From: Apodospora peruviana
Lineage: Eukaryota; Ascomycota; Sordariomycetes; Sordariales; Lasiosphaeriaceae
Assembly (NCBI GenBank): GCA_033439685.1
Contig: JAUEDM010000001.1
Coordinates: 2,790,001 to 2,854,000 of the forward strand
Length of the DNA stretch: 64,000 nucleotides
Direction: 5' to 3'
Part shown: positions 23,347-35,167 of the stretch, in pieces
How the letters are laid out: the number at the start of each line of letters is the position of its first letter
How positions within the stretch are numbered: the first letter of the stretch is position 1
Notes under the pieces: generated by a model
The model's input: the letters and a program-made list of their open reading frames with translations, nothing else
Told to the model about the DNA's origin: nothing
The model's database searches: none
Made by a program: the position numbers and the translations under genes

Positions 23347-24681
23347 TCACAGCTTTGCCTTTATTGGCGCCTCTTCCTCCGAGACGAGAACCACCACCGC
23401 ACAGATGTCGTCCTCTTTTCCACCGTGCCATGGCTCGTGCGGGTAGTACTTCTTCACCTCCTTGGCGAACGGTCCATCCAGCTTGGCATTCATGCTGGCA
23501 GACTTCGCGGCGCCGACGATCTCAGACGCGATGGTGCTCTGAAGAGTGACAATCGGCCGACCACCGCTTTTGCTGGTCGTCGCCTCGTTGTTCGCCGTCT
23601 TGTCCAGGCCGGTGTAGGGCGTCAGGTCCGCTGCCACCTGAACGCCAGAGTCAGTTGTCTCCCATGCGCCAGACTTGGCCATCGCCTGGCTGACGATCCG
23701 CAGGATGTCCTGGTTGAAGAGGTTGTCCCATAGGCCGTCGCTCGCAAACACCACCACGTCGCCATGCTTTAGGCGGTGGCGCGTCACCTCGGCGTCGCGC
23801 GGCTGGTCCATCAGCTGGGCACCGCCAAACGCGGCTGCGCGCATCAGCATGCTCTTTGGCACCACGCTGAGCTGGAAAGGCGTGTTGAAGGCATGCGTCT
23901 GCGGCTCGCTGGCGGTGTGCACGCCGTTGAGCCGGAGGACGATGAAGCCGCTGTCGCCCAGATTCGCCACCTCCAGCACGCCGTTTTCGCTCAGGAGCCC
24001 GACTACGGCTGTGCTCCCACCGGCCTTGATGATTCCGTCGTGACAAACAGCTTCATACCCCCTCTTCATTAACTCTCGCGCCGTCAGCGCGCTGCCCTGC
24101 CCAGGCTTGTATTCGTGCGCCGTCTTGGCCATGTAGTCGCAAAAGGCATGCGAGAAGTCGGCCGGATCCACACCGCTATCCATCCAACCACCCACACCGT
24201 CCGCCACGCCTAGCGCTACCTCGCCGGGGTTGGTCCCGAGACGGCTGACGAAGAAGGCATCCTGTCCCGATTCTGGCCGTGAGGATTTCTCTCTGCCGGG
24301 TTTCGGGGGCTGCACCCGGTTGTAGGGGTTGAAGTGGAAGACGTGAGCTGTGGGATCGTATGGTTTCCCTTTGGCTATGTAGGAGGCCGCGACGTTGTAG
24401 ACGTATTTGCTTCCCGAGGGTCCGGACCGGTCGGAAGTTGTCGACGAGAAGTACCGCGGGTTACCAGGCAGTTGCCCTGGTTGTAAGCCTCCCAGCCTGG
24501 ATGCTGGGACCTTGCGTCGCGTGGTAGCCGCGGGCTCAGCACCCGATGATGGTCTGGTGCTCCGAGATGCTGCGCGGACGGCGGCGGGCGGCATGGAATT
24601 GCAGGGGCAGTTTGCCAGCTTCGCAAGCCGTATCCTCGGACGGCATTGGAGCGACAGAGGTCGACCTGCGCTAGTGGCCAT
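23347..24681 (-). CDS. ptc7: Mitochondrial PP2C-type phosphatase, Ptc7-like
   Basis: Intronless, 444 aa. An Arg/Ala-rich N-terminus of about 90 residues looks like a mitochondrial presequence. The PPM/PP2C metal-binding and core motifs follow: GQDAFFVS, GVADGVGGW, GGSTAVVGLL, ANLGDSGF, VVFASDGLWDN and GKEDDICAVVVLV. The GVADGVGGW form and the size match Ptc7, a matrix Ser/Thr phosphatase that in yeast acts on Coq7 and so promotes coenzyme Q synthesis. Compared with yeast Ptc7 (343 aa) it is longer at the N-terminus and has a Thr/Ser-rich loop after the DGLWDN motif. It is divergently placed to SDH2 with about 770 bp between. Confidence 0.92.
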   Translation of the reverse strand: MATSAGRPLSLQCRPRIRLAKLANCPCNSMPPAAVRAASRSTRPSSGAEPAATTRRKVPASRLGGLQPGQLPGNPRYFSSTTSDRSGPSGSKYVYNVAASYIAKGKPYDPTAHVFHFNPYNRVQPPKPGREKSSRPESGQDAFFVSRLGTNPGEVALGVADGVGGWMDSGVDPADFSHAFCDYMAKTAHEYKPGQGSALTARELMKRGYEAVCHDGIIKAGGSTAVVGLLSENGVLEVANLGDSGFIVLRLNGVHTASEPQTHAFNTPFQLSVVPKSMLMRAAAFGGAQLMDQPRDAEVTRHRLKHGDVVVFASDGLWDNLFNQDILRIVSQAMAKSGAWETTDSGVQVAADLTPYTGLDKTANNEATTSKSGGRPIVTLQSTIASEIVGAAKSASMNAKLDGPFAKEVKKYYPHEPWHGGKEDDICAVVVLVSEEEAPIKAKL

Positions 24682-25454
24682 GTCGTGGTGGAAATGGATT
24701 GAATGGGCTGGGATTGGAATGGACCGAGAGGAATCAGTTGAAAGATGGACGAGGTAACGTGTAGATTGAAGCGAAGCCCCGCTGGGCCCGCCAAGTCAAA
24801 GTTTATCTCGACAGAAATTCTCTAGCTGACATCTTCGAGAAAATTTTGGACGGTATTGAACCCGAGGTGCCTTTGGAGTAGGAATTTTTTTGCTTCGCGC
24901 CTGAAGTTCAAACCGAATCGAAAAATCCCGGGGCATCAAATCGAATTCGTTTTAGTCCCATCCCGTGCCTCCAAACGCGCCTGCAGCAGTTACGTCGGTG
25001 GTTATGTCACATTGGTGGTCGGCTGTCCTTCACTGCAGCCCACCGAACGATGGGGGACCCGGGCCTGAAAAGAGGTGTGCTTCAAAGGAGCCTCATTGAA
25101 CGCCTGGGCAGTGCTGGACTCACCAAAACAATCCTTAGTCATCCATTTAGCGTCAGTTCGGGCGAGAGCGGGCAGTGGGCGGCGTCCCTATGCGTACCAG
25201 TGCGAATTGGAATTCGGTAGCAGCTGATTGGACAGAATTTACCGAGGTGTTCCGGCAAGTCAACTGTGAAGATCATCGACCCGGGAAATCCATTCGGAAA
25301 TCGGGTTCAACGCCACCAACAAGCACACCGTCAAGAGGTCGTCACCGCGATACCCTCCACTGTTTGGTCGTGTTTTCCTAGAATTTCGTCGGTATTTTGC
25401 ACGACAACAAGACCCTCGACTGCTTGCATAAGCATCCCGTCCACCGCCGCGACA
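24682..25454. other. Divergent promoter between PTC7 and SDH2
   Basis: About 770 bp serving two nuclear genes for mitochondrial proteins. No ORF with support. Short 5' UTRs are likely on both sides. Confidence 0.5.
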
Positions 25455-26435
25455 ATGGCAGCTCTCCGCTCTTCCTCGGCTGCCGCCCGAGCCCTCGCGG
25501 CATCCTCGCGGCCGGCCATTCGCCGCCCAGCTTCCTCCGTCCGTGGCATGGCCCAGCTTGCCGATGCTGCGCAGCAGAGCCAGCACGCTGCCGGCGAGAA
25601 TGCCAAGATGAAAACGTTCCAGATCTACCGCTGGAACCCCGACACGCCGACCGAGAAGCCCAAGATGCAGAGCTATACTCTCGACCTGAACAAGACCGGC
25701 CCCATGGTCCTCGACGCCCTGATCCGCATCAAGAACGAGCTCGACCCGACTCTGACCTTCCGCCGGAGTTGCAGAGAGGGTATCTGCGGTAGCTGTGCCA
25801 TGAACATCAACGGCACCAATACTCTAGCCTGCCTATGTGGGTTCTCCTCTTTTCGCCTGGCGCACCCGAGCAATTGAGTACTGATCCTCGCATGATAGGC
25901 CGCATTCCTGCCGAAGACAGCAAAGAGACCAAGATATATCCTCTGCCGCACACCTACGTCGTCAAGGATCTCGTGCCCGACCTTACGCTCTTCTACAAGC
26001 AGTACAAGTCGATTAAGCCCTACCTGCAGAGGGACACCCCGGCCGAGGATGTAAGTTGGAGATGAGGATGATGACCACCTACTCTTACAGAACTAACCGC
26101 CCTCGATCTTGAAGGGTAAGGAATACAGACAGACCAAGGCGGACCGGAAAAAGCTCGACGGTCTCTACGAGTGCATTCTGTGCGCCTGCTGCTCGACATC
26201 GTGCCCGTCGTACTGGTGGAACTCGGAGGAGTACCTGGGACCTGCTATCCTGCTACAGTCCTACCGGTGGCTGGCAGACTCGCGTGATGAAAAGAAGGCC
26301 GAGCGCATGGATGCCCTCAACAACTCGATGAGCTTGTACCGCTGCCACACGATTCTCAACTGCACCCGGACATGCCCCAAGGGATTGAACCCTGGTTTGG
26401 CCATTGCCAAGATCAAGAAGGAGATGGCTTTCTAA
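25455..26435 (+). CDS. sdh2: Succinate dehydrogenase iron-sulfur subunit (complex II)
   Basis: Exons 25455-25836, 25899-26050 and 26115-26435 give 284 aa. A presequence rich in Ala, Ser and Arg precedes the ferredoxin-like domain. Its [2Fe-2S] ligands are Cys106, Cys111, Cys114 (CREGICGSC) and Cys126. The second domain has CILCACCSTSCP (from Cys198) and CHTILNCTRTCPKGLNP for the [4Fe-4S] and [3Fe-4S] clusters. It passes electrons from FAD in Sdh1 to ubiquinone at the inner mitochondrial membrane. Intron 1 splits the codon of the Cys after LACL, and both introns are 62-64 bp. The LYR assembly factor for this subunit is encoded at 7563-8144. Confidence 0.97.
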
Positions 26436-26933
26436 ATAAAGTTGCATCAGGCTGTGGACTGCTGGAAATTGGAAGGAGGACGATAAAAATGGGCCAAGTT
26501 GGCGGGTGTACGGGGTAAAGTTGGGCGGTAGGAGGAGCTCAAAAGTCCGGTATAATACTCCGTATGGGCTTTTGAAAGTGTACACTTTGTATCCCGGTCT
26601 GTCTCACGTGTGCATGGTTGGAGTTTACTTTATCACAGTACCAACAATCGGAAATTGTTTTGTTCGGTTTGAACTTGAGTGGGTTTTGGACGACCGACTA
26701 AGCGTTTTCATCGAGTTTTTTTTTTCCCTCGTTATTCGCGTCGGCGGCACTCATCTTCCGCACTTCGCTATCTACGGATCTTGGGTATTTGACAATGTGA
26801 CTGACTTTTCTAAGGTTAAGAAGCGAATGGGTACGTCTTTTTCTTGCTTGTAAGCTACCACCTCCGGGGAAACCCCCTCACAAACTTTTCCACGGCAAGC
26901 TCTGGATTGCTGGACTGCCTAGGCACGCAGTGT
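26436..26933. other. Convergent 3' region between SDH2 and a secreted-protein gene
   Basis: About 500 bp, T-rich; no gene seen. Confidence 0.5.
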
Positions 26934-27683
26934 TCAGCTGCTGACACCGAACTCGCTGGTGACGGGGCCGACCTTCTCCACCTCCTCATACACAACATCG
27001 ACAGGCATGTAGGTCTCAATGGTCATGGCGGTTGCTATTATTTTCTCTGCGTTAGTCCTAACCGTCTCTATCTCTCTCTCTCTCCAGGAGAGGAATTCAT
27101 CGAGTTGTGAACAAACTTACAGGACTTCCACTTGACGCTCCACTCGCCACCAGCGGTACCCGAGGGGAAAGCGACCCATTTTCCGCTGCCGCCGGCGTAG
27201 GCGACCGAGTTCTTGTTTTTGTTGAGGCTGAACGAGGTCCAGTCGCACTTGGTGCCCTTGGGGAAGTTGGAGGCGGCCGGGTTGACGACGTCGGTCAGGT
27301 CCATGAGTCCGTGCGACTCGGCACCGACGAGGGCGAGGGCGTGGTCGACGGCGCCCGACGGGTACGTGTGCAGCTCGACCAGGCCGGCGTCGGCCTTCTT
27401 GTCGTCGGCGCTGGGCACGGGGTAGAAGCGCAGGACCGAGGGCGAGTTCTTGTAGACGCCCACGAGGGTGCCGTTAACGCCCAGGTATTTTCCGTTTAGG
27501 GACTGAGTTTGGCTTTTTGTTTTGATTGCAGTGTTGGTCAACTGGGTATCTAAATAGAGGGTTGCTAGAAGTAACTTACGAGGACAGGCGCAGAGCGTAG
27601 ACCTTGGGCGAGGCATCGAGGGCAACGGGGCTGGCGAGACCGGCGGATGCGAACAAGCTAAGGGTGAATGTTTGCCACTTCAT
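26934..27683 (-). CDS. Small secreted protein of unknown function
   Basis: Exons 27683-27580, 27512-27121 and 27034-26934 give 198 aa. A signal peptide (MKWQTFTLSLFASAGLAS) precedes a domain with YALRLSS, GKYLGVNGTLVGVYKN, FYPVP, LHTYPSG, GGSGKWVAFPSG and GEWSVKWKS. The pattern of short Gly/Trp-rich strands suggests a beta-barrel or lectin-like fold, with loose resemblance to PhiA/IgE-binding-type cell-wall proteins, but I cannot assign it. The tail is acidic (VVYEEVEKVG). Only one Cys is visible in the mature part, so it is not a typical Cys-rich effector. All splice junctions are GT-AG and keep the frame. A (TC)n run sits inside the second intron. Confidence 0.75.
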
Positions 27684-29992
27684 CTTGACGATGTTTGATG
27701 TGTAGTTGACGATGATTTATAGTTTCCAAGTGATGGAAAGGAAGGACGGCACGGGAGTGGTATATGTTAGGTAAGAGTATGATGTTCAATAATATGTGCT
27801 GGGCTGAGGTTGTTCGTCGTTGCTGCCTCTTGAGGTCCTTGATCCGGATGAAGTCGAGTGATGATTTCACCATTCATCTCTTCTTGAAGACGCCGAACAT
27901 GGCTCGCTTTTTATCCTTTTCTTTCCCCTGACGCCTTCCGTCGCCGTCCTGCATCCATCCATCCATCCATCCCATCTACATGTTCCTGTAACCCTTCATC
28001 TTCTGGCCCCTTCCATGTCTGTCTCACTGACGGCCAATTACGACAAAATCGACGATCAAGCCCACGCCACCATGATAGACACAACCACTGCGCGACAGGG
28101 TCATGTCACTCGTCTCCCACATGCGTTTTTGCTTTCGACCGGTATCTAGGAATCATATTGCGACGCTCTTTCTTGGCACTACTTTGGCGGCAATTTAAGG
28201 CAAAATACGTTGTGAAGTCTTTTTCCAATTCTCCCGCTATCACCGATACCACCCCCTTCCTGCATGGCCCGCAAAGGGGCAATTGGGACAAGAGACCAGA
28301 ACTGTCGGACTCGCCCCTGTGCCCCCCTGGGGTTCCCGGATAATGCTCCGTGGTGTATATTACGGGCAGAGTTTGTTTGTATAGCTGGTTGGGGTATAAC
28401 AACTTCGATACAATATAAACAGCAGCGCTTTATTTTTAGCAGCTCGTAGATAATAGGTATGTTTCCCGCGACCTGGTTTCTGTTCATCTTTGATGCAGTC
28501 TGATGAAGCTCAGAGCTCATAGCTGCAAGCCCCTGAGTCACGTTCGACGGTTCGCTTCCTCCTGCAGACACTGCTCGGTGGCTTCCATCGGTTCTAGAAT
28601 ATTGCATTCATATCAAAGCCTATCTGCTGCTTTGTAAATGTCTTGTTGCTGTAGGATTGGTGCGGAACATAAGGGGAATATAACCGTGCTATCGTCCTTC
28701 CTTTTCCAATGACGGACATCCTAAACCGCGAGAATCCTTCCTGCAGATTGAATATAGCTTCGTTCCTCGTTTCACTCCCTCCCTACCTTAGCTACCTGAC
28801 GCACTCGCTCGTTACCTCTTCCTCTCGCTGTGCAGAAACTTGAAGCCGGCAACAGCCGCAACGTTTCGTCTGTTTACTCTACCTCTTTCCATCCATCCCC
28901 TCGGTGACCTGATTGGAGATTGTTTGCAAATTAAAATCCTCCACAAAAGCCGCCGCACTTTCACGGAACTGGCCGTCTGCAGACATTCTCGGTGGTCATG
29001 AGGCTCGAGAATCTGGCTACCGGTGTTACCTATTTCAGGAACGCCCGAGAAGAAAGAAGATGCATCGAAGCATAGACATCATCAGGGCAACCTCCTTCAT
29101 TCCAGGCCCAGCCCAGACCAGCCCATTCGCATCCCATTCCTACCCCACGATCGGAAGACGGACTAACTTGCCTCATAGCATCACACACAACTGGTTGTAT
29201 GTTTCTCCTTTCGGTGGCGGAGAATTTTGTCGAGGGTGGAGGTGCCGTGATGGGCAGATCTCTTCCTCACTCCCACCACACCTCACTTACACACACATTG
29301 ACAACTCGAATGTAACCCTTTTTTACGCTCCGAGAATCCGGGGGGATGCACTGGTGGCTTTTACCTTGCGTCCGTCCTGTCCACTACTACACGACATAAC
29401 TAATTATTTACATCACTACCCATCCACCAAGGCTACCCTTGTTTGGAATTTTCAAATCCAATCTAAACGGATCACGTTACTCTGTCTACTTTACTATTGG
29501 GAGTATTATTCGGAAGCTTATTACTATTTATGGACGCGGCATTCACTATGTGAGGTTCCGGCTTGGCTACCATTATGATCTATCCGTTCAGTGGTTGGGG
29601 GTTTAATCGCATATCAGCCGAAACAGAAAATTTCTTGTCTTGGTTGGGGATACATGCTGAGAAGTTCCAGATAAACATACAAACTGATGGACGATACGCG
29701 GAAAGGGATGATCGATGATGGAAATCACTTCCCAGTGCGGAACCAGGATGGAACTTGTCTCGATGATAGGAATTCTCTGCTCGTAACGTTCACCTGGGTA
29801 TTAGTCTTTTGCATTTAGGTTCAAGACATTTTGGTTCAAAGTGTCTTTAAGGTTTTATATGAAGTGGTTGGACTTCACAGAAGCTTACTCGGTACTTATT
29901 AAAGGACAAGTAAAGCTGTCCAACTGTACTTACACCCTATTCATCTTCTCCACAACTCCTGCCCATCTTTAGATATCCTGCCCTCAAAAGCT
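27684..29992. other. Long spacer between two secreted-protein genes
   Basis: About 2.3 kb. It holds an ATCC microsatellite and C/T-rich stretches. A 221-codon frame at 28913-29578 starts at a non-ATG codon, shows no motif and is not supported. Confidence 0.45.
27951..27973. repeat. (ATCC)5 microsatellite
   Basis: Five tandem CATC/ATCC units in the upstream region of the secreted-protein gene. Simple repeat with no evident function. Confidence 0.85.
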
Positions 29993-30563
29993 ATGCGTCG
30001 GACCACCTCCCTTCTCGTCTCCCTAAGCCTGCTCGCGGGGCTGGTTACGGCCGCCCCCAGGCCCACCGAGTCATGTGAGCCTCGCATCCTATGTGTTGAC
30101 GCCATCAACACCTGCGGTATGAGATACGGAGCGTAAGTTTCGACCACGACGAGTATGTGAAAACATACTAATCCGTCTACAGCTGCTACGACGTCTGCAA
30201 CACCGCCGCGAAGCCAGCACCACCTCCCTGCCCCAAGACCACTTCCTCGTCCTCAGCCTCATCTTCTTCAGTTCCAACCCCACTAGTCACTGCTCTCCCA
30301 ACTTCCGCCTGTCCCAATGGATCCAATGGCACAGGTGCAACTGTCTGCTGGGATGGCATCAACGCCTGTGGCAAGATGTACGGAGGGTAAGGCTCACCTG
30401 ATTCCCTTCACCTTTGACCATGGAAAGAACTTGAACTGAGATTTCTCGTCATAATAGATGTTTCCCGGACTGCAGACCCTGGCCAACTTTCACACCACCG
30501 CCATGCTCAAGCCTGACTTCCACCTCGACGTTCGCGACTCGGACGTCTTCCATTGTTGGCTGA
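29993..30563 (+). CDS. Small secreted Cys-rich protein with a duplicated motif
   Basis: Exons 29993-30132, 30183-30386 and 30458-30563 give 149 aa. A signal peptide (TTSLLVSLSLLAGLVTAAP) precedes two copies of C-x-D-x-I-N-x-C-G-x-x-Y-G-[A/G]-C-[Y/F]-x-[V/D]-C: one is CVDAINTCGMRYGA-CYDVC, the other CWDGINACGKMYGG-CFPDC. They are joined by a Ser/Pro linker and followed by a Pro/Thr-rich tail with one more PPPC. Each copy is cut by an intron at the same place and phase (after YG, second base of the next codon). Similar C...D...CG..YGGC..C units occur in many fungal small secreted proteins; function unknown, with an effector or cell-wall role possible. Confidence 0.78.
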
Positions 30564-32144
30564 GCTTCTCACTCAGGAAAGTAATTTGTAACTCTTCTTT
30601 TCATCTAGATATATGAAACTTCACCAATATTTACCACATCCACCTTTTGTTGGAGGGCGGGTTGAATGATATGGCCGAGGCTATGGAAAAAGGACCTCGA
30701 AAAAAGGGGGTAAAGGTATCGTTCAAATTTACATCTAGCTCGCTCTCATGTTAAAGAAGATACAACCATTACAATATTACAGACATATCGCCAGACACCT
30801 TCCAAATATTATGAATGACGAAGTTTGCGTTGATGAAGTTTCCACGGACCTCGTGAATCTGGTCGCTTGTAAAGAAATCCAGAAGTCTCTCTAGTCAGTA
30901 TAAAAAAGGGATCCAATTCCAATGAGTCCATTATCCATTCGAGCTTATACCCGTATACCTAGCTAAGTAAAATACCTAGGTATCTAGCGTACCAAGAAAT
31001 TCACACACGTTTAACTGCATAAGCATATGTGGTACATTATACGAGAGAAGAAGCCCAATCATCTGATACCAGGCACCGGGGACAATCCCCATCTCTCGGT
31101 GATTACACGGCATGGTCTCCCTATGCTGCTAGCCCTCTTCTCATTCCGTTTACCTGGAAAGCCACTGCTTCACCCTCTCACGCGTGACATTTGGACTACT
31201 CGCCCATATCCTTTCACCACCTCCATTCCTTACATTAAGTAAAGCAATAATAACCAGTTCCAACCTACGTGCCTCAAACGAGAGCTACATACACAGGGAT
31301 ATACGAGTCTAGTTCAGTCCTTGACGTCTCTTGTAGGAAGATAGGATTGAAACAAGGGTAATTAATACATATTACATGACACCACTACAACCGCTACTGG
31401 GAACGAGCCCAGACTAGACCGGCCTGGGCTAGCTAGGTGTGAACCCGACACTCTGGGCCGGAATGGCGTTACCAACCTTCATACGTAGGTACTTATTCGT
31501 TACACCTGTGTGGTTAGAGGAAAAGAAGGGACCAATAAGACTCCCTTAGACAGATTGATGGCGTGGTCTGATGTGGTGTGGTTCCACGCATCTACTACCC
31601 ATGTGGATACCTAGGTAGGTATCTCTGCATGCCATGCTCCCACCACAGAAGTGCCGGTTCATCATCACAAGGCACATGAAACGAGAAAATAATGTGTTTA
31701 TTACATACCTCAAGCAGTTCCACTGGCCACTTCCCCTCTTCAACCCCGTTCCTAGACAGAAGAAAGACCATTCCTATTCTCTGACTACCTTATATCTTAC
31801 CTACGTCCTAGACACCAAATATACTTACGTGTCACCTTCAACAACCCCGAAAATCACAAACGAAATCCAAACCGCAACAATAACCTCCCGGTCCCAAGTA
31901 TACAGTTCCCTTATTTTCCAACGCTCCATCCGGGTACTCATACATAGGTACCTTACGTACACACATACGCCCAAAAACACGAAACCAGAAAACCCCAAAA
32001 AGGAGTGAAAGCAATATCACATGGTGTGCTCCAGGAAAACAGTCAAGCAAAGAACCCAGAAAACAAAAGAAGGATCACACACACATTGAAACCACAAAAA
32101 GCCTTCATTTCGGAAAATAAAACGACCGAAACAGCTAACAAGTG
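30564..32144. other. Spacer between the Cys-rich protein gene and the 3' end of ADE2
   Basis: About 1.6 kb with no supported gene. Two exact copies of the palindrome TACCTAGGTA lie at 30973-30982 and 31608-31617. Confidence 0.5.
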
Positions 32145-34387
32145 CTAAGCCTTCGCCTTCATATTCGCCAGATACTCTACATCCCCCGCCGTGCGCAGCT
32201 TGGTTCCCTTCTCAATGACAGCCTCCTCCATGTCTAATTGGTACTTCTTCATGGCGGACTGGTAGTCAGGGATGATGGTACCGAGGATCCGGATGGCGAG
32301 TAGAGCAGCATTGGTTGAGTTGTTGATTCCGACCGTGGCGGTGGGCACGCCTCTCTGAAGTAAGAGTTAGCCGGCACCAATCAGAACAGGAAGACAGAGG
32401 AAAAAACACTTACGGGCATCTGTACAATGCTCAACAGGCTGTCCAGCCCGTCAAGGTGGGTAGCCTTGACCGGGACGCCGATCACCGGCAACGGAGTCTC
32501 CGACGATATCATACCGGGCAGATGAGCAGCTCCGCCCGCAGCAGCAATAATAACCTTGATACCTTTCCCAGCGGCCTCGTCGGCAACGCGCATCATGTAC
32601 TTGGGCGTGCGGTGCGCCGAGGTGATGTCGAGCGCATACGGGACATTGAATTCCTTGAGGATATCCAAGCCAGCCTTGAGCACGGGCAGATCCGAGTCGG
32701 AGCCCATGGTGACGAGCACCAAGGGCTTGTCTTCGGCGACGTCATCGTCATCATCCTCGCTATGGACACCATTTTGGATTTGCCCAGGTTGTATCCCGTC
32801 GTTGACTGGCTTCGGTGTCGGCGCTTTCACCGATGCTGCGGATATTGTCCTTGATGCTGCTCCAGATCTTGTCCTTGATGCTGCTCCAGATCTTGTCCTT
32901 GATGCTGCAGCAGACCTTGTCCTCGATGCTGCTCCGGATCTTGTCCTCTCCGGGACAGGAGCGGCGTTGTGGGAATCGAAGATCGCCTTTGCGATAGGCT
33001 CTCGCTCAACCGACATGCCGTCAATTGACGGAATCGATGGCTCTTCCTGCTTGGGACGAAGGACCTCTGCCGCAGCGTCGATGCGACCTTGCCTTATCTC
33101 ATCAACCAGCTTGATGAACGGTTCGGCTTTTTGCTCGAGCTCATCGAGAGAGGAGAAGCCTGTCAGAGTGATGTGGCCGATCTTACGGCCGGGCTTAGAC
33201 TCTTTTCCATAGAGGTGGAGGTGGACGTCCATGTCGTCATCATACGTGGACCGTGCTAGGCGCGTAAGCTTGTGATGCGAGTTTGGCGCGGCACCACCAA
33301 GGATGTTCAGCATAATAGCGGCTGGAACTCTGGGGATGAGTTTCTTAGGAATGGGGAGATCCAGAACGGCGTGTATTTGCGCCTTGTACTGGGACATGGC
33401 CGGTATGGCTTCGATGGTGTAGTGGCCCGAGTTATGCGGGCGAGGAGCGACCTCGTTGACCATCAGGGAGTCTGTAGATCTCGTTAGTCAAGATCAGAGG
33501 AGAAGCCGCTAGTGAGAATCGCAACACCTACTATCTTCAAGCAAAAACATTTCCACGGCGAAAACACCTCTCCCCCACAGGGTGCTCACCACACTACAGG
33601 CTAGCTCCCGTGCCTCTTCACAGACCTCGTCCGACACCTCCCTGGGCGGCATGAAGACCTTGGTGCAGATGCTGTCCTCATGAATGGTCTCAACAGCCGG
33701 GTAGGCGACGCAACCAGTGAGCTCGCCCTCGTCGTTCTCTGTCCTGATGACCATGACGGCCAGTTCCTTGACGAACGGGGCCCATTTCTCGGCGTAAAGG
33801 GGCAACTTGCCCAGCGCATTGATGGCGGGCTCGATGTCCTTACCGCTGCTGACCTTGAAGTTGCCCCGTCCATCGTAACTCCCCTTGCGAGCCTTAAGCA
33901 TGAAGGGAAAGCCGAACTTGTCGGCGGCTTCCTCGAGCGAGTCCAGCGTCGCCTCCCCAGACTCGATGGCCATGTGCTCGGCGATGGGGATCTTCTGCTC
34001 ACTGGTGCGGAAATGCTCCTTTTGGAGGTACTTGTCCTGGATGAGACGGAGGGTCCTCCAGGAGGGATGGATGGGCGGCCTGTGAGTGACGGTAGAGCCG
34101 TCGGCGAGCTCGATGTCGACGCCATTCTTCTCGATGTCCTCGAGCACCTCGGTGTCGACGTGCTCGATCTCAACCGACAAGTAGTCGGACCGGGATGCCA
34201 GCTCGCGGATACGGGCCGGGTCCTTGAAAGAGCCAGTGACATGGCGGTTGGTTTCGTGCGCCTGCTTGGCAGGCGAGTTCCTCTCGTCCAGGATGGCGAT
34301 GTCAATGCCGAGGGGATTCGCGGCCTCGCACAACATGCGGCCGAGCTGGCCGCCGCCCAGCAGTCCTATGACGGGATTGGCACCCAT
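32145..34387 (-). CDS. ade2: Phosphoribosylaminoimidazole carboxylase (PurK-PurE fusion)
   Basis: Exons 34387-33532, 33471-32414 and 32354-32145 give 707 aa. The N-terminal ATP-grasp half starts GLLGGGQLGRMLCEAANPL and contains KARKGSYDGRGN, EKWAPFVKELAVMV and LMVNEVAPRPHNSGHYTIEA (junction in this block). The C-terminal PurE half has VTMGSDSDLP, SAHRTP and AAGGAAHLPGM. It converts AIR to CAIR in purine synthesis (cytosol). The protein is over 100 residues longer than most fungal homologues because of a linker of about 110 residues, which carries five TRSGAASR-type repeats and an acidic DDDDD run. In-frame ATGs upstream at 34513 and 34453 would add 42 or 22 residues; I prefer MGANPVIGLLGGG, which fits the family start. 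Confidence 0.93.
32832..32948 (-). repeat. 24-bp coding minisatellite in the ADE2 linker (5 units)
   Basis: Four 24-bp units and one 21-bp unit in tandem, each encoding a version of TRSGAASR (about residues 460-499). Units differ by a few substitutions and the frame is kept. Confidence 0.9.
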
Positions 34388-35167
34388 GATTTCTTCCGCC
34401 TCCGTCTGTGCCTGCAGTTCCAACAGGTTCTGCACTGTCAGCAAATGGCTCATTGACTTGTATGTGAGGAGGTTGCTGCCATATAGGAATCGTCTCATGC
34501 CCCGTTCTTTCAAGGAAAAAAGTGGCGTAAAATGACTCGAGGGGCAGATGCGGGATGATGCTAGCTAATAAATCTTGCTATCAAATTTTGATGTCACTGC
34601 CGCTTCCCCGGCCGACGATTTCTGCATGGAGCATGGAACACCCAAGCTGTGGACTGTGGACTGCCGTTCCCCCTGTGCCGCTGCGGCGATTTTAGCGATG
34701 CCCCGCCTGCCAACGACGCCAGCCCAGGATCCGGGAGAGCTGCCGTAGCCTGTGGACCGTTGTGTCTGCACTAGCCAATCAGTGGGCTTTAAGGCTTCCC
34801 AAGACCTGCAGTTCATCCCACCTCAACCACATGTCGGTGGAGACTCCGACGGGAACTTTAAGTTCTTTCATCCGCATGTTCTCACAGCGCATCGACTTTT
34901 GCATTGCCAGTCAAGGCTATCCGATCTACCAACATTGGCTTTCCTGATCCGGTAGTGTCAAGACATTTCTGAAGGCTCACAATTGTTTGTAACTCACCTT
35001 GCTGCCCTAGGTCCAGATATCTGCCATCAACCGACCTATCAGGTGCCTGCAAGTCTGCCGTCTGGTGCCCAACCCTAATGGAAAAGTCGAGCCACGGAAC
35101 ATAACTGACAGTTGGGCATCGGACACTATCAAGCCAGACTAGCTTTCACTCCGTCACGCTCCATATA
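34388..35167. other. Divergent promoter between ADE2 and DUS4
   Basis: About 780 bp; no gene seen. Contains the possible upstream in-frame ATGs of ADE2. Confidence 0.5.

Noticed and set aside
28913..29578. 221-codon plus-strand frame between two secreted-protein genes
   Set aside because: Starts at a non-ATG codon, low-complexity composition, no motif.
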